64,000 nucleotides of DNA from Sapria himalayana (lineage: Eukaryota; Streptophyta; Magnoliopsida; Malpighiales; Rafflesiaceae), in the NCBI GenBank assembly GCA_029783825.1, contig JAREIK010002259.1:1-64000 (forward strand), given 5' to 3'. Positions within the stretch are counted from its first letter, which is position 1. Every line of letters starts with the position of its first letter. Below, in pieces: positions 36,986 through 47,045 of this stretch. The notes below the pieces were generated by a model. It searched no databases. It had not been told where the DNA came from and saw nothing but the letters and a program-made list of their open reading frames with translations. The translations under genes were made by a program, and so were the position numbers.

Positions 36986-38200
36986 GATGATCATTCAGAG
37001 GATCAATACGAAATGTAGAAGGAATATTAATGAAAGATTTCACGTTGAGAGGTGAAGCATCCTCAGTCTTGTAGGCAGAAATTATGGCATTACAGAAGGG
37101 ACTACAGATTTGCAAAGAAAATAATTGACAAAATATTCAAGTTCAAGTCAATTCAAGCTTACTAGTAAATCTGGTACTAGGAAAATTAGAATTATAGAAA
37201 TTTTAAAAGGAAATCAACACAATTAAAAATTTGAAAGTAAAATCCAAAGGAGATATAATGCATATTTTTAAAGAGGCAAATACACTGGCAGATAAGTTAG
37301 CAGAGGAATGTATGAGAAAGGGAGAACAAGAATTTTAAAGGGATATTATTTCGGACAGGTTTGAAAGCATATTAACTTTAGATAAAATAGGATACTTGTA
37401 TATTAGAATCCAGAAAGTTAAAGATTAGAAGTGGGAAAGAACACGAGAATAGGATACAATAAATTTAAGGTAAGTTAAATCTATAAGCTTGATTATTGTA
37501 TTTTAGCTCGCAGAATAAAGTCAAAGGAAAGAGGCAGGCCTTCCAAGCAAAGGGTCACCTTAGTCCTGAGGGGTGATTAAAATGGGATGTCGCGGTAACA
37601 CCCAAAAGAATGCTGGAAAATAAATAAATATATATATATATATAATGAAGGGCATGATTAAATATTCTGCTTCCCTTATTTCTGCAGTTGAAGTGACTCA
37701 CCCTGGTCCCGAGGGGTGACAAAAAGCTTCAGATTTAATGGTGTATGCTTGCAGGTAGTTTGTTTTTTTTTTGTTTTGTGTTTTCAATTTAGTGAACAGG
37801 TAAAAAGATAAAGAGGAGTCGGGTTTGATACTGGCAGCTACAGAGCTAGTTTAAATCGGCAAGGAATCTGTTGGGTTCCACTTGGGTAATTTTGCAAAGG
37901 GAGTTAGTTTAGTTATTGTCGATTATGGTTTGTAAGTGAGTTGCGTAGTTGTTCGGGATTTCGACAATGTTTTGCAATGTTCTGTAATGTTAGTATAATT
38001 GATGTCTGTAAATGGAGTCTGTGAAGGGGGGGGGGGGGATATCATATTAAGTTTTTGCAGGATTGAACATGTGCAGAAAACCTATTTTGTAACATGGTAT
38101 AGTAGTGAATAGGAGTCATTCACAAATGTTCAATCCTGCAAAAACGTCATGCTTCAGATGTATAACATTGAATGTTAGGAGTGTGTGTTAGAATTGTCTC
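36985..38200 (+). mobile_element. LINE 3' end: RNase H domain plus 3' untranslated region
   Basis: A 5'-truncated non-LTR element. The plus strand at 36,990-37,340 reads as an RNase H-like domain (RVT_3 type): a decayed GG.IRNVEGILMKDF, AEIMALQKGLQIC (about 37,075-37,115), VNSSLLVNLVLGK and EANTLADKLAEEC (about 37,280-37,320), ending at a stop near 37,337. Such a terminal RNase H is found in many plant L1 elements. The 3' region holds two related hairpins (37,545-37,570 and 37,695-37,722), a (TA)n tract near 37,630, a run of 13 G (38,026-38,038) and a 20-bp inverted repeat (38,051-38,145). The upstream LINE body is missing. Confidence 0.7.
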
Positions 38201-38646
38201 ACATTAAAAATTTCATGTAAATTATGATGTTTATATATGAATTATGGGGTGAGTTTTCTTTTCCTTTTAGTTAGTTTTAGGAATGATTTTGGATTTAGCA
38301 CATTTCCTAATAATTTTATTTAGTAATAGTCAAACAGCTCTATGATATTTTTTTTTGTAGTACACAAGATATATTGAGATAAATTTTTATTTTTTTATGA
38401 AAATAATTCATAATATCTTAATTTCTTCTATCAATTACTGCTTTCAAATGAAAGACTACTTGCTGACATGTTTTCAATGGTATTTAGAGGACCTCGAGTA
38501 ATTTTTTCTTCACAATTAATGTGCATGATATATATGCATAGTTTGTTGCATTGACTTTAGCAGACTTGTTCTTGGGATGGTGTTATGTTGGCTTCTTGTA
38601 TTCAAACTCAAATTTGTATCAGAACAATTTTTTTTATGTTGTATAG

Positions 38647-38888
38647 ATTTGGTAATAAAAATCTTGAGGCTACTAAAATTGAGCTGAGACAACGGATTGC
38701 AAAAGAGGTTGTTACTTGTTTTTCACGTTTCTCAATCTTTTTACTTTGGCACTTCTTATTGTCAGTGATTTTAATATTTTCTTTGGGTGGTCTATGTGAT
38801 TTAGGTCCGAGGAGATGGAATTCTAACTGAAATTTTGGAACAGAGGAAGCAGGATTTGCATGAGCTTTGCTTGACTCTTGAACAAGAT
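38647..38888 (+). pseudogene. REN1-like ROP-GAP, two coiled-coil exons
   Basis: Two small exons, 38,647-38,707 and 38,805-38,888, separated by a 97-bp intron (GT at 38,708, TTTAG at 38,801-38,804). Joined in phase 0 they encode FGNKNLEATKIELRQRIAKE, VRGDGIL, then EILEQRKQDLHELCLTLEQD. This matches, from memory, the conserved coiled coil near the C-terminus of plant PH-domain RhoGAPs (REN1 and relatives), where a leucine-rich ..TK.ELRQRIAKE segment is followed by LERRKQ.LHERRLALEQD. These proteins switch off ROP GTPases at the plasma membrane, for example in pollen tubes. A proper 5' splice site GTATGTG follows. Splice sites and frame are intact, but several normally conserved residues have changed (ASLERR to EILEQR). 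No upstream GAP or PH domain was recognised here. Confidence 0.62.
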
Positions 38889-39238
38889 GTATGTGTTTCC
38901 TTATTTCATATTGCGATCCCTCATTTTCCATATGAAGTGACTAGTGTAACCACAATTTGGTATACAATGGTTCTAACCCAATTAAATTAATGGTACATGC
39001 TTTGCAGCTGATATAGTTCCAGATTATCTCCTAACCCACTGGCGGGACAGATACAATTTTTGGTTTCACCCATAATTATAGGTGTCAAGCATGCTAAGCC
39101 AGGGTTGGCAATCCCTATTTTTTTGGTCCAAATATATGTCATGCTGGCTTGAACATGGCTTGGTTTGGGTTCCGGGTCTTGTGTCAGATCAGGACCCAAA
39201 TAATGGAACAGGTCCGTTATTGTAGGTTTGCACTAGGA

Positions 39239-42200
39239 CATAGGTTTCAGAGGCATTTTCTAAGCACGCCTGGGGGCGAGGCGATGAAGAAACGCCTCGA
39301 GGCATTTGAAAAAAAGCGGAAAACATTACAGCATCGTGTTTTTTTACGTGTCCTTAAATAAAAGAAAAAATAACCCAAAATAGCTTACAGATCAATAAGT
39401 TCGACGACGCAAACCGGTGTTTTATTCTATAGCGTCAATCGCATCTCGGCTTCTGGGCTTCATTTGCAGGTCTGTCATTTGCCCTTCACTTCAAGCTCTC
39501 CCTCTCTTAACCTTTTCATCTCTCCCGAATCTTTATTCCTCTTCAGATTTTTCTTTTCTCCTGTTATACGAGTTTAATGAAATTGAATGAAATTCCTCTT
39601 CATCTCTTTATCTTCTTTTCTCCTTTCTCTTGAAACCCATCTCTCTTCAAAGGTTCAAGCTCTCCCTCTCGTAATCTCTTCATCTCTTTTTTATTAATTT
39701 TTTTAAATTTTGAATTTTAATTAATTGAACCAATTAAATTTTTAATATTTTTTTTAAATTCCTCTAAAAAAATATAAGTTTTTTGAAATTTAAAGCTTTA
39801 GAATTTAAACAAATAAAATTCTTAATTCCATTTGTAAATTCCTCTTAAAAAATATTGGTTTTATAAAATTTAAATCAATTAAATTATGAATTTCATTTTT
39901 AAATTCCTATCAATTATGTCTTGTTAAGTTATTATTTTTTTGTCAATTATATTGTTATATAGAAATGTGAATATTTTTATTGGTATTTCTTTTAGAATGA
40001 GTTCCTCCAATTTGAAAAATTCAAGAAAAGATTGTGTGGAAATATATTATTGAAGTTTTTGGGAAGTAATATTTGAAATATAAATTTTGCAATCAAAGAT
40101 ATGCGTGAGGGGTGAATAGACTCAATCATCACTTAGCCAGAACTCACCATGGCATGAAACTATGCCCCAGGGTTAATGAAGATGTTAGTTTGGGGTGCAA
40201 AGAGGCATTGACCAATTTTAAGGATCAAAAAATAAAAAGAAATGAATTCTTCAAAGAAATTGGTATGGGTCTAACATCAATGCATGAGAGTTCCTTAGGG
40301 AGTGGGAGTGGCAGTGGGAAACTTATACCTAGGGGATCTATGGATAAATTTACCACTTCACAATCTCATCAAAGTACTTTGAATTCAAGGTGGGGAAGCA
40401 AGAAGAAATGAAAGAATTGGGTAGAAAAATTGGTAAGTTTATGTATTCAAAAGGTCTCCGATTCAACATTGTGAATGATCTTTATTAGATTCCTATGATG
40501 GATACAGTTACAAATTTTGAGCATGGGTTTAAGTTTCCTTCTATGCATGAATTGAGGACATAGATTCTTAAAAAAATAGGTGAATGACCTAAGTATCATT
40601 ATGAAAGATCACAAAAAAAACTTGGAAATGATATGGATATTCAATAATGTCTGATGGTTGAACAGTTGGGAAGAGTAGATGTCTTATCAATTTTTTTGTG
40701 AATAGTCCTACTGGTACTTAGTTTATGAAATTAATTGATACTTCTAATATAATAAAAAATGGGGAATTGGTGTTCAAATATCTTGATGATATGGTTGAAG
40801 AAATTGGGGAGAAGAATGTCGTGTGAGTCATTACTGATAATATCTCTAATTATGTGAATGTTGGAATGAGACTTATGAAAAAAAAGAGAAGATTGTGGTG
40901 GACTTTTTATTTTACACATTGTATTGATTTAATGTTAGAGGATATTGGAAAGATAAATGTTCATACTACTACACTTACTTGAGTTAGGCAAGTAGTGAAA
41001 TTCATATATGGGCATACTTGGGTTCTTAGCTTAATGGGAATATTTACGAAAAATCATAAACTTCTTTGTCTAGCAATTACATGGTTTGCTACTTCATTTC
41101 TTACTCTCCTAAGTATTTATAAGCAAAGCAAGCTCTTATACAATGTTCTCCTTAAAAAATTGGTGTTCAAGGAAATGGGTTAAAAATGTTAAAGGTGTGA
41201 AAGCTCAAAATATAGTATTATTTGATCCAAATTTTTGGTCTCATTTTTTTTTTGCATAAAGATCACTGTTCTATTATTTAGTATCTTGAGAGATGTTGAT
41301 TCAGAGGAAATATCAACTATGGGTTATATTTATGAGCTGATGAATTCAGCTATGGAGAAGATTGCATTGAATTGTGGTGGTGTGGAGATGAAATATGACC
41401 CAATTTAGAGAAAATTAATGCAAGATAGATTTTGCAACTTCATTGATATTTACACGCAGAAGGTTATTATCTTAATCCTCAATTATGGTATGAGGATATG
41501 TTCTCTAATGTTGATAAGGTGAGGAAATGATTATTTGAATGTATGGATAGGATATTCGATTATAAAGAATATTTAAAAGCTGACATTCAGTTGGACTCAT
41601 TTGACTAAGTATTGGGTGAATTTGAGAGTCGTATTGTAATTGATTCTCAGACATTAAGAAGCCCTACAAGTTAGTGTATGTGTTTTGGGTATTCAATACC
41701 AGAGTTGCTATAGTTTGATATTCGAGTCCTTAGCCTTACTTGTAGTACTTCGGGATGTGAAAGAAATTAGAGTACATTTGAATTGGTAATATTTTTATAT
41801 TTGTAAATTTTTATACATGTATTTTTATTTTAATATTAAAAAATTTTATTTTATTTTAACATATACATTTCTTTATTTTATTATTTGTAGATATATACAA
41901 AAAAAAAATAAACTTGAACATTAAAGGTTGAATGCTCTTGTGTATGTAAGGTACAATACTAGTTTGAGAGAACGAAGTCTACAAAAAAAATAAAATATTG
42001 ATCTGATTTTGGTAGAGGAGATCGATTCGGATGTTAAATGGATTGCAGAGAAAAAAGATCTCCTCTCACTTGATCTTTGTTGGCTTCAAGATGATGAGTT
42101 ATTTAATGTTGATGTTATTAAAGTAGTATTATCTAACTTCCAACATACTCAAGTATCATCGGATCATATGATTTTTTCATATTTCTACAAAAAGAAACAT

Positions 42201-42784
42201 AATAAAGTAACAAGTACTCAAAAATTGAAGTTATAAATTTGATAAAATTTAATAAAAAAACTTATAATATTTATATCTAATTATTAATTAATACTAGGTA
42301 CAAGTGGAGGCATAGACAAAAAAAATGAGTTCAATTTGATACCAATTATTGAAGATGAAGATTTACATGAAATTGGGATAAATGATAATTGATATTTACC
42401 TATTTTTATTACATTGGATGAGGATGATGATGACATCGATGAGGAGAATTTAAATTGAAATAATTTACTTTATTTCATATTTTATGACTTGGTTATGACT
42501 TTTTGTTAAAATTTGAAGCTATTATTATAGTTGAATCTATTTTAAATTTTATGACTTTGTTATGATTTTTTGTGAAAGTTGTGAACTAATATGTCTTTTT
42601 TTTTAATTCTGATGAATTGTTTTCATATTTTTATTTATGCTATTTTATTTTATATATTTTTAATAATAAATTAATTATATATTGTGAGAATCAAAAAGCT
42701 TACATCTCAATGCCTTGAGGCTTACGCCTCGCCTCACGAATTTTAAAATAATCTCATCTTATGCTTTCGTCTTTTAAAACTTTG
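39239..42784 (+). mobile_element. hAT family B element with DUF659-type transposase
   Basis: Element of about 3.5 kb in the putative intron between the REN1-like exons. The left end begins CATAGGTTTCAGAGGC; the right end, reverse complemented, begins CAAAGTTTTAAAAGAC. These are decayed versions of the family terminus CATAGTTTTAAAAGGCGC. The 8-bp target copies are CACTAGGA (39,231-39,238) and CACTAGAA (42,785-42,792). Subterminal GGGGCGAGGCG and GCCTCGCCTC blocks lie just inside both ends. The coding region runs about 39,999-42,460 on the plus strand. Its orientation matches the host exons. Confidence 0.85.
39999..42460 (+). pseudogene. BED/DUF659 hAT transposase, broken
   Basis: Domains in order: an ATG near 39,999 with a Ser/Asn-rich start; a BED zinc finger (about 40,085-40,160) read as C..RYA.GVNRLNHHLARTHH; the DUF659 nuclease-fold region (40,440-41,180) including an ITDNISN-like stretch (about 40,832-40,850) and an H-C-I-D-L-ML-like segment (about 40,918-40,935); a helical insertion; and the C-terminal dimerisation domain with FDIRVLSLTCSTSGCERN at 41,715-41,770, then an intron-like gap, then RLNALVYVRYNTSLRERS (about 41,925-41,980) and CWLQDDELFNVD (42,080-42,115). 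About a dozen stops or shifts are visible, so it is inactive, yet conserved enough to be relatively young. Its last exon is the counterpart of 21,375-21,930. Confidence 0.88.
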
Positions 42785-42796
42785 CACTAGAATACT

Positions 42797-42935
42797 TTTT
42801 TCATATCTACCCATAACCTTCATTGAAATTGTGGAACAGGTCCAACGAGGTGCACGTTGCTTCCCTGCCTAATTTTCATATCTATCCATAACCATCGTTG
42901 AAATTGTGGGTTTGCTGCACTAGGATACTTTTTTA
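42797..42935. repeat. imperfect direct duplication beside the hAT B insertion
   Basis: TTTTCATATCTACCCATAACC..CATTGAAATTGTGG at about 42,799-42,834 recurs at about 42,874-42,909, and GCACTAG.ATACTTTTTT occurs at both 42,784 and 42,917. So the target area of the hAT B element had been duplicated locally, before or after insertion. Confidence 0.8.
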
Positions 42936-42954
42936 TTGTGAATGATCAAATAAA

Positions 42955-43204
42955 ATGTAAATAATTAAAACTCATGACTTTATAATAACAAGTGACAACT
43001 TAAGGCCTGTAAATAAAAATAAAAAACATAAGGATAATTCACATATTGAGTGTTCTCATCAAAAATAAAGATATAAAATGAAAAAAAATTAGCAATACTC
43101 TTATCAAGTTAGTGTGTAAACATGTAATGCATCAAATTTGAAAAAATAAAATATAAGTTGACTTCTTTAAAGTCTTTGTAAATATATTGGTTGATAAATT
43201 TGTT

Positions 43205-43248
<44 letters not shown>

Positions 43249-43680
43249 GTTATAATAATGGTTTTATATTGGATTTTTTCTTGAAAAAAGAATTGATTAA
43301 TCTGGATATGTTTTTTATTCTAGTTAAATATTGAATTGGCAGTTATATATTTTGTAGTCTTACTATCATAGTATAGAGCAAGAAAAATAAGTAAAATTCT
43401 AATTTTTTCAAAAAGATGTCAAATTTATAGTATGTTATAAATAATTGTCATTATTATCTTAAATTTTGTCTTTGCAAATTTATTTTGATATATCAAATGG
43501 TTGTGGAATTAGACCAAATTTTTCTTCTCGAGGAAATAAAGCTTTTGTCGATGCATATTCATGTTGAAATGCAATCTCTACTCAATTTGAGGATGAACAA
43601 TTGTAATAAAGACATTAGACTTCTTATACATATTAATATAATACTTCCACTACAACAATGTAGGCATTGAAAATTGACTT
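42955..43680 (-). mobile_element. copia 3' end fragment, copy iii
   Basis: The plus-strand order is the same as at 30,840-31,440: an LTR-like piece with TTGAGTGTTCTCATCAA near 43,035-43,052, a decayed PPT zone with AATACTCTTATCAAGTTAGTGTGTAAACATG (about 43,100-43,130), then antisense RNase H text (43,150-43,600). A (GT)n(AT)n microsatellite sits inside at 43,206-43,247. Unassigned AT-rich sequence follows to 44,850. Confidence 0.55.
43206..43247. repeat. (GT)n(AT)n microsatellite
   Basis: A run of about ten GT units continues directly into about ten AT units. It is expected to be length-variable. Confidence 0.95.
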
Positions 43681-43689
43681 CTTTTATTG

Positions 43690-44855
43690 ATTAGGCAATC
43701 TTTGATAGGTTTCAACTCAAATCTTGTAATGATGGACGAATTGACAACTTAGCTTAATTAATTAATTGGTAACGTAGCCATACGTGCAAACTAATTAATC
43801 ATAGTATACATTATATATGATTGATGATTCCAGGGTAGTTATTTACTTCTTTGCTTCATTGTCCAACATTCCTATAATTGATATATACTTTTGTGTCACT
43901 TTCAGTACGAAAGAGAGCTAGGAGCTAAGTGTTAGAAAGGATAAAAGAGGAAGGATTCACTTGTATGAGTTGTAGAAGTAGTATAGTTTTCTCTACTAGA
44001 TATCTATTTTTAATTTAAGGTATGCCATATTGAGTTAGTGTCCTAATAAAGGATATTTGATAATTCATCACATATTGATCAAAAAAAAAGTAACTCATGA
44101 GAAATATATTTTAATATATTATTATTTTTAAGATTTTAATATTTTTTTCAATTATGTTTTGATAATTTCATAAATTTTAGTGAAAATAGATAATATGTAA
44201 ATTTTATCTTTAAAAACAAATATCTAATTGTATTAAAAATAATTATCCACAAAAATTATAAAATATTTAATACTATCATGAGTAATAGTTCTATATGGTT
44301 TCAAATTACTAAATAAGTCATGTAGATTGGGTCCCTAAAAGTACTCTATTGACATGTATGATTGAAAGTTTTCGTATGTGTTTCTAAGAAATGTTATGAA
44401 CAAATAATACACATATAAGAATATTTGACCTAACATATATCTCTTACCGTGTAAAACAATATCATTTACAATAACATCAAAGATTCTAGAATCAAAAAAT
44501 ATAATAAATAAAAATTAATTATTTTTAGCATAAAATCTAATTGAAAAGTTCACAACCCAAAAGTTATAAAAGTCTATTTGTAAAAGGTATGATATTTTAC
44601 TTTCATAGGAATCTGTAGTCTCTAAGAAAATAAATCATTCATAATATTTTTTGGAATTGGTAATAGATTCGATGGATGTATGCTTAGAATATTTAAGTGT
44701 TGAACTAGTAATATAGTCTAGAACTAGGAATTTGTGGTTCAAGATATAATGTTTAGCATCTATCCTAATGATGTCTTGCTCTACAGCAATAAAAAACATA
44801 CTCAAAGATCAATAAAACTTTAAGATGCATATGTGCAAGTGTATGCTTTTATATA
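43690..44855. other. AT-rich sequence, putative intron of the REN1-like gene
   Basis: No element termini were recognised. The only notable item is TCACTTTCAG followed by TACGAAAGAGAGCTAGGAGCTAAG at 43,896-43,929, a possible small exon trace (see findings). The rest, such as 44,090-44,330, is low-complexity AT sequence. Confidence 0.4.
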
Positions 44856-44859
44856 ATTG

Positions 44860-45300
44860 AATAGATTGAGATAACATACATGTCAGGTGGTATTATTCAT
44901 AATAAAATAAATAAAAAAATTATAAAATAAAAAAATTGTAATTATAAAATTTTTTCTAATGCTGGTATGTAAAGATCTAGAATATCATGCTTGAAGAAAA
45001 GAAAGGTAAGTTACTGCTTATTTTATGCCTTTGTGAAGATGTCTACTTATTATGTTATCTGAATATAAATAGTTAACTGTTGTAATTGTCTCATCATAAA
45101 TATTCTCATTGTAAAATAAGTTGTTCACCTTTATGTGATTCTTTTTTTGTATATGTAGCAATTGGATTTATGTATTTATTTTGTAGTATGTTTACATTTA
45201 ATAGGTATCTAGATTGCATCAGCAGGTAGAAGTTGAAGAGAATACGAAAGATCCACTCAAAGTTTGTTTGAGTATATCTTCTAAACAGAGCACTCATTCA
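44860..45300 (-). mobile_element. copia 3' end fragment, copy iv
   Basis: The plus strand shows AATGCTGGTATGTAAAGATCTAGAATATCATGC (about 44,958-44,990), the PPT-proximal wording of this copia group, followed by antisense RNase H traces with GATGTCTACTTATTATGTTATCTGAATA and TTGTAATTGTCTCATCATAAAT (45,030-45,100). An LTR-like AT-rich part precedes it. It is heavily eroded. Confidence 0.5.
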
Positions 45301-45356
45301 TGGGTCCCAAATTCTGAAGTGATTATATATCCTTGACTCCCTCCTTGCCCTACACA

Positions 45357-45377
45357 CCCCCCCCCCCCCCCCCCCCC
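45357..45377. repeat. poly-C tract (21 C)
   Basis: Twenty-one consecutive C directly after CACA, followed by ATCCC. It creates the Pro-rich plus-strand and Gly-rich minus-strand open frames seen here, which are not genes. Confidence 0.97.
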
Positions 45378-45443
45378 ATCCCAACTATTCTTTTTCTTTG
45401 TTTTAACCCCTGCACATTCTTCTGGCAAACTGGTACAATGAAG

Positions 45444-45857
45444 GCAGTGGACGAGATTGAGGAGCTTCTTATTCCTAGCACTGATATGACTAGATTGAAG
45501 CCCAAAGTCATGAAACTTCATGATTATCATTGTCAGAAAGAACAACATGAATCTGATTCTTTTATATATATGTGTTCCAATCCTGACACCCACTTGTGAG
45601 TGTAATGTGAGACATGTTACATGTTCACTTATGAAAAATTTTTTAGTTTTGAAAATGGATAAGACTAGAGATTTTGGGAATACAAAATAATGGTTCTTTG
45701 ATTTATTGGGTCTCTTCCAGTACTGACTCCTAGAAGTGTGCTTTTATTTTTATTGATATTGGTCCTCTGCAGGAAATTTCAATTAAAGGATTTTGTTAGA
45801 AATTCTGTTTCCCCAGATCATGATTGGAAAGTGCAAAGAGAGCTGCCTAATTCTTAA
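45444..45857 (+). pseudogene. REN1-like ROP-GAP, last two recognisable exons
   Basis: Exon 45,444 (or 45,448)-45,595 encodes AVDEIEELLIPSTDMTRLKP then KVMKLHDYHCQKEQHESDSF; exon 45,773-45,857 encodes KFQLKDFVRNSVSPDHDWKV and ends in TAA. The donor is GTGAGT (45,596) and the acceptor is CTCTGCAG (45,765-45,772). The codon split across the junction (TT+G) keeps the frame open. The order agrees with the REN1 family, where an AELEEIALAEADVARLKQKV stretch is followed by a His/Gln-rich part and a KF.QQDFD-like part. The stop comes earlier than in the known proteins, so this copy is probably shortened or decaying. The poly-C run at 45,357-45,377 lies just upstream, and no AG acceptor is obvious further 5', so the first exon's start is uncertain. 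Confidence 0.58.
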
Positions 45858-46049
45858 CTTATTTATTGATTGAAACATAATGAAGAACATTAGATAAAAT
45901 AAATGGATTTCGTTTGTGATAACAGTTGGAACAAATATGTCAAACAAACAGAGAGACATGCTCAAATAGGTATTTTGCAACTGTATACTATATAAACAAA
46001 TAGGTAATATATTAATATAAATGTAGATTTGTATACAGAGAGGGCACAC

Positions 46050-46680
46050 ATACAGGGCACTCCAAATCTAACCAATTGTTGTTCCTCACATAGAAGTAGA
46101 CATATTCAATGGATTGGGTGAATCAGGTCAACATTTGGAATAATCATTTTATTTCCAGCTCAAGGTATCGCAGCCCAGCTTGATAGATCAAGTATTGCTG
46201 CCCCAACTGCTGGTCTGGGTTTGGCTTAGTGCATCTTGATTATGAGATATTTATATACATTATGATGCGCCCACACCTTTTTTTGATAATCGTATGCACC
46301 CAGGACAGTTTATTATGTTTGTGCTATAGATCAAGAGTTGATATGAAAACAAAATATCTTGTTATATGTAAATGATTTTATTTTCAGATTTATTTTTGTT
46401 AATTAAACATGGACCAAAGCAATTGAGATTATGATGCTCATTTGTTAATTAGATTTATGGATGTTATAATTTTTATTCAATTTTTTTCTCTTATTGCTTA
46501 GTTTGTTCTTTTTATGAGAACACCTAACTTATTAGTTGTCCAAATCATTTTTTTCTTATTATATAATGGAGACATATATGATATTTTTTTTATATTAAAT
46601 ATTTATTTTATATTTCACATTTCAAATTATAATATAGTAGTAAAACAATATGTATGTATGAAGATAAGGGTTTACAAACC
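46050..46680. other. AT-rich sequence, no gene seen
   Basis: Downstream of the TAA at 45,857 there is no clear continuation of the REN1-like gene and no recognised element. It could include a 3' untranslated region, but no polyadenylation site can be singled out in such AT-rich DNA. Confidence 0.4.
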
Positions 46681-46915
46681 CTTGAAGAGTTGCACATGCA
46701 CCCAATTGGTAGAAAGAAAAGTTCTTAGGTGCTTGCATAGCACAAGCACGTGCACATTGCAAGCATGTGCATAATACAAGCATGCGCAAAGAGAGAATAG
46801 TGGTGCTGCATGCACAGTAATCTACGAGTGCATAGGACCACAGTTTTGTGCATGGTGGTAAGCATAATGGTGAGCCTGGTGTTGAGCATGTTGGTGTGCA
46901 TAATGGCGTGAGGTA
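46680..46915. repeat. GCATG-rich degenerate repeat block
   Basis: GCAT, CATGCAC, AAGCATG, GTGCATA and similar words recur about every 10-20 bases (GCACATGCACCC, CAAGCACGTGCACATTGCAAG, AAGCATGTGCATAATACAAG, CATGCGCAAAG, GTGCATGGTGG, GAGCATGTTGGTGTGCATAA). The spacing is irregular, so it is a degenerate array and not a clean tandem repeat. Confidence 0.65.
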
Positions 46916-47045
46916 GATGCCTAATTGGTTAAGTTTTTTTGACAATGGTACAAAAAAAGAGAGATTAAATCTTAATTCGGTTTGAAAATAATTAGAATTT
47001 GGTACAACTTTGATTTTTAGAAGAATCAATATAGATTATCATAAC

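Noticed and set aside
38585..38830. 81-codon open frame running through the intron between the REN1-like exons
   Set aside because: The coding match stops exactly at GAG/GTTGTT and resumes after TTTAG; the intron reading has no similarity.
45294..45599. Gly-rich (minus) and Pro-rich (plus) open frames
   Set aside because: Both are read through the 21-C tract; only the downstream plus-strand part (from 45,444) has support as an exon.
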